Positions 26,944 through 38,309 of a stretch of DNA of 64,000 nucleotides are shown here, piece by piece. Below the pieces are notes generated by a model. That model had not been told where the DNA came from, ran no database searches, and saw nothing but the letters and a program-made list of their open reading frames with translations. The first letter of the stretch is position 1. The number at the start of each line of letters is the position of its first letter. A program made the translations under genes and the position numbers. The stretch lies in assembly GCF_024345225.1 (NCBI RefSeq), contig NZ_BROD01000001.1:62001-126000 (forward strand). Reading direction: 5' to 3'. This DNA comes from Clostridium sp. TW13. Lineage in GTDB: Bacteria > Bacillota > Clostridia > Clostridiales > Clostridiaceae.

Positions 26944-27846
26944 ATGAATTTTGAGAATATAGAGTTTAATAAAGATAATATTGTAATAAAAAATGCTAAA
27001 GACTTTAATATAAAGCAAACTTTTGAATGCGGGCAATGCTTTAGATGGAAAAAGGTAGGCGAGTCTTATATAGGGGTTGCTTTTAACAGAGTTATAGAAG
27101 TTGAACAAAAAGAAGATGATGTAATCATCTATAACTCTAATGAAGAAGACTTTAATAATATATGGCGAAAATATTTTGATTTAAACAGAGATTACACTAG
27201 TATAAAGGAAAAATTGTCTAAAGATGAATTGTTAAAAAAAGCAGTAGATTTTGGTTATGGTATAAGATTATTAAATCAAGACCCATTTGAATTAGTAATT
27301 TCTTTTATAATATCCGCAAGAAACAGCATACCTGTGATTTCTAAAACTATAAATAAGATAAGTGAGAAATGGGGAGATGCAATTGAATATAAGGGAGAAC
27401 GTTATTATACATTTCCAACAGTGGAACAGTTGAAAGAAGCCACAGAAGAAGATATAAGATCTACAGGGGCTTCCTTTAGGAGTAGGTACATATATGATAC
27501 TGTGCAAAAAATATATAATTGTAATGTAGGAAATGAAGAATTTAAGTTATATAATTTAGAGAATATAAAAAAATTAAGTGATGATGAATGCCATGAGGAA
27601 CTTCAGAATTTTTCAGGAGTTGGAGCAAAGGTTGCAGATTGCATAATGCTATTTTCTATGGAAAAGTATTCTGCTTTTCCAGTAGATGTTTGGGTAAAGA
27701 GAGCTATGCAGCATTTCTATTTAGCCCCTGATGTATCCTTGAATAAGATAAGGGTGTTCGCAAGAGAAAAATTTGGTGAGTTATCAGGTTTTGCACAACA
27801 ATATTTATTTTACTATGCTAGAGAAAATTCAATAAAAATAGATTAA
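26944..27846 (+). CDS. 8-oxoguanine DNA glycosylase (OGG1 family)
   Basis: About 300 residues. The N-terminal beta domain includes FECGQCFRWKK (compare GQSFRW in OGG1). The helix-hairpin-helix core NFSGVGAKVADCIMLFS contains the Schiff-base lysine (Lys229), and FPVDVWVKRAM contains the catalytic aspartate (Asp248). It cuts out 8-oxoguanine and then nicks the strand as a bifunctional glycosylase/lyase. ATG 26944 is preceded by TAGGAG at 8 bases; ATG 26935 is too close to that site. Confidence 0.93.
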   Translation: MNFENIEFNKDNIVIKNAKDFNIKQTFECGQCFRWKKVGESYIGVAFNRVIEVEQKEDDVIIYNSNEEDFNNIWRKYFDLNRDYTSIKEKLSKDELLKKAVDFGYGIRLLNQDPFELVISFIISARNSIPVISKTINKISEKWGDAIEYKGERYYTFPTVEQLKEATEEDIRSTGASFRSRYIYDTVQKIYNCNVGNEEFKLYNLENIKKLSDDECHEELQNFSGVGAKVADCIMLFSMEKYSAFPVDVWVKRAMQHFYLAPDVSLNKIRVFAREKFGELSGFAQQYLFYYARENSIKID

Positions 27847-27856
27847 AATTAATACA

Positions 27857-27899
27857 AAACTCCAAGATGATTTTTAGAATTTAAATCATTTTGGAGTTT
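27857..27899. terminator. Terminator after the OGG gene
   Basis: AAACTCCAAGATGATTT pairs with AAATCATTTTGGAGTTT across a short loop, with A/T-rich flanks. It lies between convergent genes and may serve both. Confidence 0.87.
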
Positions 27900-27931
27900 A
27901 ATTTCAATTATAAAATTTTACATATCATTAG

Positions 27932-28231
27932 TTAAGCTTGTCTTCTAATATCCTTAGACTTTTTAATGCATATATCATAATCACCAGGATAATTGGAGAT
28001 GAATTTCAAGTATCTTTTTATTTTAACATCGTTTTTAAGCAAATCAATTGTATATAATCTTGTGGATAAATATTTATTCGTATATAATGCATGAATCTGC
28101 TTATGGCAAGTTGCACAAAGAGTAGCAGTATTCATTTTTCGGCCACCAAGCTGTTTTGGTATCAAATGGTGTTCAGTTACATTACTAACTTCTCGTCCAC
28201 ATAAATCGCATATATAAAGTGTATTTGCCAT
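27932..28231 (-). CDS. HNH endonuclease-family protein
   Basis: A 99-residue protein. A zinc-binding CDLC pair (residues 8-11) is followed by TEHHLIPKQLGG, the His-His core of the HNH nuclease motif, and CATCHKQIHAL, the second Cys pair and closing His. The basic C-terminus could bind DNA. Small stand-alone HNH proteins of this type occur widely on clostridial chromosomes; the role is not established. GGGGG precedes ATG 28231. It is not next to phage genes. Confidence 0.85.
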   Translation of the reverse strand: MANTLYICDLCGREVSNVTEHHLIPKQLGGRKMNTATLCATCHKQIHALYTNKYLSTRLYTIDLLKNDVKIKRYLKFISNYPGDYDICIKKSKDIRRQA

Positions 28232-28408
28232 ATAACAACCCCCTATACTTATATTATATACAATTATAATGATATAATGAATTTAAATTGATGACAAGAG
28301 GTATTAAATGTATGTAAACTTGATATAAACAAATAAAAAAATAGTTATTACTGTTTAGTAAAATATGGTATAATTCAAATGGTTACAATTATAATTAAGG
28401 AGAAAAAA

Positions 28409-29728
28409 ATGAGAAATCGGATTAAGGAAAAGATATGTAGTTTGGAAAGTAGAGAGTTTAAAGTTGATTCAATAATAAATTTTATAATACTGCTAACCAT
28501 AATGTTAATGCCGTATATTGTTTATAAATATACTTATTCTCCATATATAGATGGGAAAGCATTTTTTTTGTACGGGGTAGGAATACTATTATTCATTCTA
28601 GCATTATTATCTAAACAAGATTTATTTATGATTTTTACAGAAAAAATAATCATAATAGCTTTTGGAGTATCTTTGATTTTTTCTACTATATTTGCAATAA
28701 ATCCTGGATTGGCATTAATGGGTAATAAAAATAGAAATGAAGGACTATTAATGTTTTTGGTATATATACTATTGTTTATAATGGCAGCAAAGTATATAAA
28801 CTTAACCAATAAAAGAATAGATATTTTACTACTAGTTTCGTGTTTAATGGCTATATATAGTATAGTAGAATTTTATCAAATAGACCCATTGCAAGTTTAC
28901 TTGATAGGTTCATTGAGTTATGATCAAGCTATGTCTTTTTTAGGAAATAGAAATTTTTTATCATCATATATAATTTTATTTATAGGTGCTGCTACATTAT
29001 TATATATTTTTAAGGGTAAAATAAAATACTTGATAGTTTCATCTATCCTTTTTGCTTCTCTTTTATGCACTTTAACAAGAGGCGGATGGGTAGGATTTGT
29101 AGTGATGTTGTTATTTACTGCAATAATAATGTTTAAAAATAGAGAACTAAGAAAGCGATTTTTGGCTATTTTATTGAGCTTTTGTATGATATTTATGATA
29201 CTTGATTTTACCACTGATAATAGCATAAGCAGTAGATTTAGTAGCATGACAAGTGATGCTGGTAGATTGTTAAACGGTGATACCTCTGATTTGGGTACCA
29301 GCAGGAGTGAAATTTGGAAAATGGTGATTAAGTCTATAGAAATGCATCCAATTATGGGTGGTGGTTTGGATTCTTTACAGCTTAGGCTAATGAGAGATGT
29401 GCCTAAGGATAATGAGGTCCTTATTGCTAAAAATAATCAAATTATAGATAAAGCCCATAATGAATTTTTAGAACTATGGGCTTCGGGTGGATTTTTTGCA
29501 TTTTTCTTTTATGTGATTTTATTAGTTGTAATATATAAAAATATAATTAGAAATATTAAGAAACCCAAATATAAGGCAATGTTTATATGCTTAACAGGTT
29601 ATTTAGTACAAAGTTTATTTAACATAAGTGTAATAGGAGTAGCTCCTTTATATTGGATTTTTCTAGGTGCCATAGTAAAAAGTTATAGAAGTAGAGACGA
29701 TAAGAATACAAATAATATTAGAGTCTAA
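28409..29728 (+). CDS. O-antigen ligase/Wzy-like membrane protein
   Basis: About 439 residues with some eleven membrane segments. LTRGGWVGFVVMLL and a large loop before AHNEFLELWASGGFFAFFFY are the Wzy_C (O-antigen ligase) signatures, including the conserved arginine and histidine. In Gram-positives such proteins are thought to join or polymerise surface glycans or attach glycans to pilins or other carriers. ATG 28409 has AAGGAG just upstream; the in-frame start at 28379 lacks one. It overlaps the convergent gene by 4 bases. The substrate is unknown. Confidence 0.85.
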   Translation: MRNRIKEKICSLESREFKVDSIINFIILLTIMLMPYIVYKYTYSPYIDGKAFFLYGVGILLFILALLSKQDLFMIFTEKIIIIAFGVSLIFSTIFAINPGLALMGNKNRNEGLLMFLVYILLFIMAAKYINLTNKRIDILLLVSCLMAIYSIVEFYQIDPLQVYLIGSLSYDQAMSFLGNRNFLSSYIILFIGAATLLYIFKGKIKYLIVSSILFASLLCTLTRGGWVGFVVMLLFTAIIMFKNRELRKRFLAILLSFCMIFMILDFTTDNSISSRFSSMTSDAGRLLNGDTSDLGTSRSEIWKMVIKSIEMHPIMGGGLDSLQLRLMRDVPKDNEVLIAKNNQIIDKAHNEFLELWASGGFFAFFFYVILLVVIYKNIIRNIKKPKYKAMFICLTGYLVQSLFNISVIGVAPLYWIFLGAIVKSYRSRDDKNTNNIRV

Positions 29729-30378
29729 CTTCGTTTGCGTGGTAATGTAAATTTAAAAAATAGAACTAAGGATTCTATCAATAGAGGAATTACAATAAAC
29801 ATTCCAGCTAATAGAAAGAAATTTTCTGGTAGAGCATCTATAATAGGGTCAGTTATAGGATTAAAAATCCAATAATTATTTTTAAACAGTATTTTATGAA
29901 AAATGATAAAGGCATCTTCAAAATCTATAGTGCAAGCCAATAAAATGATTATTGATATGATGAATGATATTACTGGCATAATACTAAGAAATAATAATTT
30001 TGAAGGGGTTGCCTTTTTCTTATTTATGGCAATATGAATAAAAATGATTACAGCACCCAGTATGCCTAGAGCTAATAAAATCATAAAGATTTGTTTAACT
30101 TCCATAAAGTGAACACTAGCTGAATTTGACATTGGGAAGTTGGGAAAAGTAAGCTGTGCATTAATTGGATTTGTAAGATAATTTATAAGAACTTTGTAAT
30201 TTAAATTTAATACATCATTACTTACTTGTATTGTTTTAGATAGACCAGTGTATCGTATAAATATACTATAGATAATAGTGCTTTTTAGAAAGATAAATAG
30301 TAGGGTTGTTACAGATAAAATTAGTCCTAAAATAGCAAGTATAGTATGATAGGTATATTTTAGTATATTGTTTTTCAA
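29725..30378 (-). CDS. TIGR01906-family integral membrane protein
   Basis: 217 residues with four to five membrane helices. SVHFMEVKQIFM and FHKILFKNNYWIFNPITDPI followed by IDALPENFF fit the TIGR01906 pattern seen in Gram-positive bacteria. No function is established for this family. Translation probably begins at TTG 30378 with GGAGG 7 bases upstream. Its 3' end overlaps that of the O-antigen-ligase-like gene tail to tail. Confidence 0.85.
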   Translation of the reverse strand: MKNNILKYTYHTILAILGLILSVTTLLFIFLKSTIIYSIFIRYTGLSKTIQVSNDVLNLNYKVLINYLTNPINAQLTFPNFPMSNSASVHFMEVKQIFMILLALGILGAVIIFIHIAINKKKATPSKLLFLSIMPVISFIISIIILLACTIDFEDAFIIFHKILFKNNYWIFNPITDPIIDALPENFFLLAGMFIVIPLLIESLVLFFKFTLPRKRS

Positions 30379-30574
30379 TTTTTTGCCTCCAAATTGTTTA
30401 GTAGTTAGATATGATTTTATTATACATTATGGACAAAAAAAATATAATTATAAAACTAGAAAAAAAATATATAGATAAATATAGAAAAACATAGAAATAG
30501 TGAGTAAGTTTGATTTATATTGAGCAAATGATGAATAATGGGCAAAAAATAGGATTATAATTAAGAATGGGAAT

Positions 30575-30603
30575 TTGAAAAAATTCATGGGATTATCTAT
30601 TAT
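30575..30603 (+). promoter_or_regulatory. Sigma-A-type promoter of groESL
   Basis: TTGAAA (30575-30580) and TATTAT (30598-30603) are separated by 17 bases, just before CIRCE. The rest of the gap from 30379 is A/T-rich without a gene. Confidence 0.75.
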
Positions 30604-30610
30604 AATTGTA

Positions 30611-30637
30611 TTAGCACTCAATAGTAATGAGTGCTAA
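30611..30637. promoter_or_regulatory. CIRCE operator (HrcA binding site)
   Basis: TTAGCACTC and GAGTGCTAA are a perfect CIRCE inverted repeat with the standard 9-base spacer. HrcA bound here represses groESL until heat or protein-folding stress. Confidence 0.98.
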
Positions 30638-30684
30638 CAATAAAGTTATTAATATTATTTAAATATATTTAAGGAGGGATAACA

Positions 30685-30969
30685 ATGAAGGTTAAACCAT
30701 TAGGTGACAGAGTTGTTATAAAAAGATTAGAAGCAGAGGAAAAAACAAAAAGTGGAATAGTTTTAACAGGAACTGCTAAAGAAAGACCTCAAGAGGCAGA
30801 AGTAGTTGCTGTAGGTCCTGGAGCTGTAGTAGATGGTAAGAGGGTAGAGATGGAAGTTAAAGTTGGAGATAAAGTATTATATTCCAAGTATGCTGGTACA
30901 GAAGTTAAAGTAGATAGTGAAGAGTATATAATATTGAAACAAGAAGATATTCTAGCAGTAGTAGAATAA
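30685..30969 (+). CDS. groES: Co-chaperonin GroES
   Basis: 94 residues. [21 protein letters not shown] opens the protein, the mobile loop [15 protein letters not shown] contacts GroEL, and [15 protein letters not shown] is also standard. A heptameric ring of this protein caps the GroEL chamber. AAGGAGGG precedes ATG 30685, and CIRCE lies upstream. Confidence 0.98.
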   Translation: MKVKPLGDRVVIKRLEAEEKTKSGIVLTGTAKERPQEAEVVAVGPGAVVDGKRVEMEVKVGDKVLYSKYAGTEVKVDSEEYIILKQEDILAVVE

Positions 30970-30977
30970 TATTTTAA

Positions 30978-32627
<1,650 letters not shown>

Positions 32628-32646
32628 AAATAATATATTTCTTATT

Positions 32647-32682
32647 AAGGCTAGAAGAGAAGTTAATTCTTTTCTAGCCTTT
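32647..32682 (+). terminator. Terminator after groEL
   Basis: AAGGCTAGAAGAGAA pairs with TTCTTTTCTAGCCTT and ends in a T-rich tail. Confidence 0.9.
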
Positions 32683-32812
32683 TAATATGATAAAATGTAA
32701 TTATTATTTGGTATATTTTCATTTCGTAAAAAATAGAATAATAAAGAGGAGAATAGAAACATATGATAGAATATATTCTATAAAACATTAGAGAAGAGAG
32801 AGAGGAGTAATT

Positions 32813-33562
32813 ATGGAATTTTTTTTGATATTTGTTATTGGAATAGTTATAGGAAGTTTTTTAAATGTATGTATTTATAGAATACCCAATGAAGAATCTA
32901 TTGCATATCCACCATCTCACTGTGGTAATTGTAACAGTCAGCTGAAACCTTTAGATTTAATACCTATATTTAGCTATATTTTTTTACGAGGGAGATGCAG
33001 ATATTGTAAATTAAAAATATCTATACAGTATCCAATCATAGAGTTATTAAATGGAGTAGTTTATGTATTGTTATATTTAAAGTTAGGACTAACTATAGAA
33101 TTTGTAAAGCTATGCGTTTTAGTTTCTTTATTAATTGTGATAGGGATTATAGATTATAAAACTAAATTTGTATATAGAAATACAGTGATATTTGGAATGG
33201 TCATGGGAGTGATATTTATTTCTATTTCTTCAATAATGTATAAACAAAATTTTTATAATTACTTATTGGGAGCTATAATAGGCTTTGGAGTAATATTTTT
33301 AATAGTAATTCTCACCAGAGGCATGGGGGAAGGAGATATTGAGATAGCATTAATTTGTGGCCTATTTTTAGGTGTACAAAATATAATTGTTACTTTATTT
33401 CTGGCATTTGTAATTGGAGGAATTGTAGGGATAATAATTTTATTGTTAAAGCTTAAAGGAAAAAAAGAAGAGATAGCTTTTGGTCCATATTTAGCTATAG
33501 GAGCATTAATTGCAATGTTATTCGGAAATAAAATAATTAACTTATATTTGAATATGTTTTAG
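32813..33562 (+). CDS. pilD: Type IV prepilin peptidase / N-methyltransferase (PilD family)
   Basis: 249 residues. The N-terminal methyltransferase domain has two zinc-binding pairs, CGNC and CRYC, about 30 residues apart. Eight hydrophobic helices follow, with the two aspartates of the A24 aspartic protease at IIDYKT and GEGDIEI. It cleaves the short leader before the glycine of prepilins and methylates the new N-terminal residue. It begins the type IV pilus locus with GAGAGGAG before ATG. The substrates are PilA and the minor pilins downstream. Confidence 0.94.
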   Translation: MEFFLIFVIGIVIGSFLNVCIYRIPNEESIAYPPSHCGNCNSQLKPLDLIPIFSYIFLRGRCRYCKLKISIQYPIIELLNGVVYVLLYLKLGLTIEFVKLCVLVSLLIVIGIIDYKTKFVYRNTVIFGMVMGVIFISISSIMYKQNFYNYLLGAIIGFGVIFLIVILTRGMGEGDIEIALICGLFLGVQNIIVTLFLAFVIGGIVGIIILLLKLKGKKEEIAFGPYLAIGALIAMLFGNKIINLYLNMF

Positions 33563-33715
33563 AATATGTAAATGAGATTTTTAATGTTTAATATAATTAA
33601 AGTAAAATTGAAATTTAATTGAAAAAAATAAGCAAATATAGTATATTTGTAATTATAAAATTAGATGGTTATTGAGGACTGTGAATCTATTGTTATGTAA
33701 AAGAGAGGTATACTA

Positions 33716-35401
33716 ATGGCTAATGAAAGAAAGAGATTAGGAGATATACTTGTTAACGATGGAAAGATAACCAATTTTCAACTCAGACAAGCTCTTGATT
33801 GGCAAAAGACATCTGGCGGTAAGTTAGGAGAAATCTTAGTTGAGCAAAAAATTGTAACTGAAGATGAAATTATAGATTCTGTCGAAAAACAAACAGGGAT
33901 AAGAAAAGTTGATTTAAACATTATAAATTTTGATAGAAAGGCAATGAGTCTTATACAACAAAATTTATGTAGAAAATATATGTTAATTCCTTTTGGATTT
34001 AATAATAATAAAATAAAGGTAGCTATGTCAGATCCGCTTAACATTTTTGCTATAGATGATGTTGCTATAGCTACAGGATTTGAGATTGAAATATATATAT
34101 CAAGGAAAAGTGACATAAAAAAGTTTATTGAAGTTTATTATACAAGTGAGCAAGTTTCAGAAGCTGCAAAGTTACTTTCACAGGAAAGTATAGAGGCAAA
34201 CAGTATAAAGACTAATGTTGAAGAAATAGATGAAGTTAAAAATGCTCCAGTTGTAAAGATGGTAGATTATCTATTTAAGAACTCTGTAGAAATGAAGGCT
34301 TCAGATATTCATATTGAACCCTTTGAACATGAGATAAAAATTAGATATAGAATAGACGGAAGATTACAAACAATAAATACGCTTGGCATAGAGAGTTTAG
34401 CTCCTTTGGTAACTAGAATAAAGATACTTGCAGGATTAAATATAGCTGAAAAAAGAATACCTCAAGATGGAAGGATAATAACAACTGTTGGTTCAAATGA
34501 TGTGGATCTAAGAGTTTCTATATTACCAGTTGTAAATGGGGAAAAAATAGTTATAAGAATTTTAAATAGAAGCAGCTATAGAGTTGGAAAAGAAAGACTA
34601 GGGATGAACCAAGATAACTTAGAAAAGTTAGATAGAATTATAAAACAGCCACATGGAATAGTTTTAGTTACAGGACCAACAGGAAGTGGTAAATCCACTA
34701 CTTTATATACAATATTAAATGAATTGAACTCAAATGATGTAAATATAATTACTGTAGAAGATCCCGTAGAATACACTTTAAATGGAATAAATCAGGTTAA
34801 TGTCAACGTAAAGGCAGGTTTAACTTTTGCAAGTGGACTTAGAAGTATATTAAGACAAGATCCAGATATTGTAATGATAGGTGAGATTAGAGATAATGAA
34901 ACTGCTGAAATTGCTATAAAAGCAGCTATAACTGGACACTTAGTTTTGAGTACTTTACATACTAATGATGCACCATCTTCTATAATTAGACTTATTGATA
35001 TGGGGATACAGCCATATTTGGTTTCAACTTCTATAGTAGGGGTTATTGCTCAAAGATTGGTCAGAAGGGTTTGTGAAAAATGCAAAAAACCATATTTGGC
35101 TAATGAATATGAAAAGAGAATATTAGGAATTGAAGATGAAAAAGTAACATTGTATAAAGGCCAAGGCTGTGGATATTGCAACAATACAGGATACTCAGGC
35201 AGAATTGGTGTATATGAAATAATGGAAATAACGAGAGAACATAGAGAGGCTATTAATTCTAAAAATAGCTTGGATGAACTTAGAGATATTTCTATTAAGC
35301 ATGGAATGAAAACCTTAGGTGAAGAATGTAAACAGTTGGTATTAGATGGTGTTACAACTGTGGAGGAGTTAGCTACAGTAACTTTGTTAAAGGAACTATA
35401 A
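33716..35401 (+). CDS. pilB: Type IV pilus assembly ATPase PilB (GspE family)
   Basis: 561 residues. An N-terminal MshEN/GspE_N domain (RKRLGDILVNDGKIT) is followed by the motor: VTGPTGSGKSTTLYTIL (Walker A, about residue 320), VEDPVEY (Asp box), RQDPDIVMIGEIRDNETAE (Walker B), the His box STLHTNDA, and the tetracysteine zinc site CEKC...CGYC. It powers pilus extension from the cytoplasmic side. It is 16 bases from pilC. No PilT retraction ATPase is encoded in this locus. Confidence 0.96.
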   Translation: MANERKRLGDILVNDGKITNFQLRQALDWQKTSGGKLGEILVEQKIVTEDEIIDSVEKQTGIRKVDLNIINFDRKAMSLIQQNLCRKYMLIPFGFNNNKIKVAMSDPLNIFAIDDVAIATGFEIEIYISRKSDIKKFIEVYYTSEQVSEAAKLLSQESIEANSIKTNVEEIDEVKNAPVVKMVDYLFKNSVEMKASDIHIEPFEHEIKIRYRIDGRLQTINTLGIESLAPLVTRIKILAGLNIAEKRIPQDGRIITTVGSNDVDLRVSILPVVNGEKIVIRILNRSSYRVGKERLGMNQDNLEKLDRIIKQPHGIVLVTGPTGSGKSTTLYTILNELNSNDVNIITVEDPVEYTLNGINQVNVNVKAGLTFASGLRSILRQDPDIVMIGEIRDNETAEIAIKAAITGHLVLSTLHTNDAPSSIIRLIDMGIQPYLVSTSIVGVIAQRLVRRVCEKCKKPYLANEYEKRILGIEDEKVTLYKGQGCGYCNNTGYSGRIGVYEIMEITREHREAINSKNSLDELRDISIKHGMKTLGEECKQLVLDGVTTVEELATVTLLKEL

Positions 35402-35416
35402 AGGGTGGGATGAGCT

Positions 35417-36619
35417 ATGTCAAAATTTAAATATAGAGCCATGACTTCAGAGGGAAATAAAATAGAAGGCATATATGAAGGACAATCTCAGAATGACGTT
35501 TTATCCATGATTTCATCCAATGGGTATTATCCACTTATGATTGAGGAAATTAAGGAAAATGGTAATATTCAATTCAAAATAAATAAAAAAGTAAAGACCA
35601 AGCATATAGCAATATTTTGCAGGCAGTTCTATACAATGTTAAATGCAGGGCTGCCGCTTACAAACTGTTTGAATGTTTTAGCTAATCAAGTTGAACATCC
35701 AAGACTTAGAGAGGCTGTAGGTGAGATTGAAGAAGAGGTGAAAAAGGGAAATTCTTTGTCTAGCTCAATGAAGAAATATAAAGATGTATTCCCAGATCTT
35801 TTGGTTAACCTTGTTGAAGCAGGAGAGGTTAGTGGTAACTTAGATACAATTTTGTTAAGAATGGCTAATCATTATGAAAAAGAGAATAAAGTAAATAACA
35901 AGGTAAAAGGGGCAATGATTTATCCTATAGTATTAAGTGTCGTTGCTATAAGCGTTCTAATATTTATTTTAACATATGTAATGCCAACTTTTATGAATTT
36001 ATTCAATCAAACTGGTACAAAGTTACCGTGGAATACAAGGTTTTTAATGTGGCTAAGTAATGCACTTTCCAATCATTTTATTTTATGTGCAGTAGTAGTA
36101 TTAGCAGCAGTTTTAGGTATTAAGTATTATTGTAAAACAGATAATGGAACTCTTTTTATGAGCAAGTTAAAATTGAAATTGCCTATAATAAAGAAGCTTA
36201 ATCAAAAGATTATAGTGTCAAGATTTACAAGAACTCTTTCAACCTTACTAGCAAGTGGAATCACTTTGGTACAAGCACTTCAAATTGTTTCAACGGTAGT
36301 TGGTAATAAGATAGCAGAGAATTCATTGTTAAATATAAAAGAAAAGGTAGTTAGAGGAGAAGGCTTATATTCAAGTATTAAAGCAGAAAGTATTTTCCCG
36401 GAAATGTTATCATCTATGGTTAAGATAGGAGAAGAAACTGGATCATTAGATGATATTTTAAATAAAACAGCAGATTTCTACGATGAAGAAGTAGAAACAA
36501 CCATACAATCTACAGTGGCTTTATTGGAACCAATATTAATAGTGGTGATGGGGCTTGTCATAGGATTTATAATTCTTTCAATTATGCTTCCTATGTATGA
36601 CAGCTATACACAAATATAA
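35417..36619 (+). CDS. pilC: Type IV pilus inner-membrane platform protein PilC
   Basis: 400 residues with the duplicated GspF/T2SSF domain and three membrane helices. FCRQFYTMLNAGLPLTNCL and FTRTLSTLLASGITLVQAL are the two repeat starts; EAGEVSGNLDTIL and IGEETGSLDDIL are the matching second motifs. It couples PilB ATP hydrolysis to insertion of pilin subunits. GGTGGGATGAG precedes ATG. Confidence 0.96.
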   Translation: MSKFKYRAMTSEGNKIEGIYEGQSQNDVLSMISSNGYYPLMIEEIKENGNIQFKINKKVKTKHIAIFCRQFYTMLNAGLPLTNCLNVLANQVEHPRLREAVGEIEEEVKKGNSLSSSMKKYKDVFPDLLVNLVEAGEVSGNLDTILLRMANHYEKENKVNNKVKGAMIYPIVLSVVAISVLIFILTYVMPTFMNLFNQTGTKLPWNTRFLMWLSNALSNHFILCAVVVLAAVLGIKYYCKTDNGTLFMSKLKLKLPIIKKLNQKIIVSRFTRTLSTLLASGITLVQALQIVSTVVGNKIAENSLLNIKEKVVRGEGLYSSIKAESIFPEMLSSMVKIGEETGSLDDILNKTADFYDEEVETTIQSTVALLEPILIVVMGLVIGFIILSIMLPMYDSYTQI

Positions 36620-36645
36620 AAACAAATTATAGGAGGGATCATTCC

Positions 36646-37017
36646 ATGAAACAACTACTAAAAACCAAACGAAAGAGAAAAGGCTTTACCCTAATAGAAT
36701 TAATCATCGTTATTGCAATTATTGCAATATTAGTAGCAGTAGCTATACCAAAATTCAGTGAAATCAGAAAGAATGCCAACGCTAGTGCAGATTTGGCTAC
36801 AGCAAAAACAATACACTCATTAATTGCTGCTGAAACTACTGCTTCATCAGGAGCAGTTGCTGACACAGCATCAAATGTTGCCGTTCCAGATAGTATTTTA
36901 AACAAGTTGGATGGAGCTAAAAAACCTAAGGGAGGGACTGCATTTACGTATACTATGTCTAATGGAGATATAAAAATATATATAGATAATGCAAGTGTTC
37001 CTGTATATCCAAACTAA
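36646..37017 (+). CDS. pilA: Major type IV pilin
   Basis: 123 residues. A basic leader ends in KG, and GFTLIELIIVIAIIAILVAVAIP is the classic class III prepilin signal with the Glu at mature position 5. The short globular part is rich in Ala, Ser and Thr and carries no cysteines, unlike many proteobacterial pilins. AGGAGGG precedes ATG. The strong hairpin just downstream suits a highly expressed major subunit. Processing by the PilD encoded upstream is expected. Confidence 0.94.
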   Translation: MKQLLKTKRKRKGFTLIELIIVIAIIAILVAVAIPKFSEIRKNANASADLATAKTIHSLIAAETTASSGAVADTASNVAVPDSILNKLDGAKKPKGGTAFTYTMSNGDIKIYIDNASVPVYPN

Positions 37018-37039
37018 TATAAACACATATTAATTACTT

Positions 37040-37070
37040 AAAGTGTAAAGTCATAATGACTTTACACTTT
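37040..37070 (+). promoter_or_regulatory. Strong hairpin between pilA and pilM
   Basis: AAAGTGTAAAGTCAT pairs exactly with ATGACTTTACACTTT with only one base between the arms. The tail (ACTTAAATTC) is not a proper T run, so it probably protects pilA mRNA or causes partial termination, raising pilA above the downstream genes. Confidence 0.7.
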
Positions 37071-37137
37071 ACTTAAATTCAGCCAAAATAGATTTATAAG
37101 TTATTAAAATTCTTAAGTGAGGGGAGTTATAGATTAT

Positions 37138-38295
37138 ATGGAAAAGAAGAATGAAACCCAAGCTAAAAGCATATTGCAGATGGACGTTAAAGATATAGTT
37201 GGAAAATTTTCTACCATAAAAAAGAAGAAGAAAAAGAGCAGTAAGCCTAAGTTTGAGATGAAGAAAACAGTTGTAGCTTTTGATATAGGCACTAGTAGCA
37301 TAAAGATTGCAGTGGGAAGCTATTATAAAAATAAATTATCAATAGATAAGTTGTTTGAAACTGCAACCCCTGATGGGTCTATTGAGGATGGAAAGATAAC
37401 AAATTCTAGTGCTTTGATGGCTGCTTTAAACTATACCTTAATGGATAATGGGATAAGAGTAAAAGATGTAATTTGCACTACCAACTCTTCCTCAATCATA
37501 AATAGAGAGTTGATTATTCCAAAAGTAGAAGAAGATGAATTAGCAACAGTTGTAAAATATGAAATTCAGCAATATCTACCAATAAACTTGAATGATTATA
37601 TACTTCAAACGAGCGTACTTGAAGAAATAGAAGAAAATAATCAAAAGAAACTTAGTGTTCGTGCAATTTCATATCCCGAAAGAACCGCAAATGCATATTA
37701 TGAACTAGTTAATGGTTTGGGATTGAGACCGTATGCTTTAGATGTAAATTATAACTCTCTAAATAAATTAATAAATAACATTGGTATAAATCAGATTTTT
37801 CCATATAGTGAGGATGGTTCCTTGGCTTTTATAGATATGGGGGTAAAGTCCATTGATATAAACATATATAATCGTAAAGGAATTTTAGATTTTACAAGAA
37901 TAATAAGAACAGGTGGTGCAGATATTGATGATGCACTGATACAAAGAAAGCATAGTACAAGAAAAACATTGGAGCAGGACAAGAAAGAAAAAATACATTT
38001 GAATTTTACAGAAACTGATAAGTTCAGTGATTGTGTGAAAGATGTAGCTGATGAATGGATTGAAAAAATAGAAAAAGTTATTCAATTTTATAAAAATAAA
38101 AGTTTTGAAAATGAAATTTCTAATATAATTTTGTATGGTGGATCAAGTAACTTGAACGGGTTGCCTAAATATATGGCAGAGAAATTGGGAATCAAAACAA
38201 TGAAAATAAGTACTTTACCTAATGTAACCATTAAACCTAAGGATATAGATATAGCTAAATATATAAATGTAATTGGATCTATTATAAGACTGTAG
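37138..38295 (+). CDS. pilM: Type IV pilus assembly protein PilM
   Basis: About 385 residues. A Lys-rich N-terminal extension of about 40 residues is followed by an actin/FtsA-like ATPase domain: KTVVAFDIGTSSIKIAVG (phosphate 1), FIDMGVKSIDINIY (phosphate 2) and ILYGGSSNLNGLPKY (adenosine). In pili, PilM lies in the cytoplasm and binds the PilN N-terminus. ATG 37138 is chosen; the GTG at 37117 overlaps the GAGGGGAG ribosome site. Confidence 0.92.
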   Translation: MEKKNETQAKSILQMDVKDIVGKFSTIKKKKKKSSKPKFEMKKTVVAFDIGTSSIKIAVGSYYKNKLSIDKLFETATPDGSIEDGKITNSSALMAALNYTLMDNGIRVKDVICTTNSSSIINRELIIPKVEEDELATVVKYEIQQYLPINLNDYILQTSVLEEIEENNQKKLSVRAISYPERTANAYYELVNGLGLRPYALDVNYNSLNKLINNIGINQIFPYSEDGSLAFIDMGVKSIDINIYNRKGILDFTRIIRTGGADIDDALIQRKHSTRKTLEQDKKEKIHLNFTETDKFSDCVKDVADEWIEKIEKVIQFYKNKSFENEISNIILYGGSSNLNGLPKYMAEKLGIKTMKISTLPNVTIKPKDIDIAKYINVIGSIIRL

Positions 38296-38309
38296 GAGGA
38301 AATGAAAAG

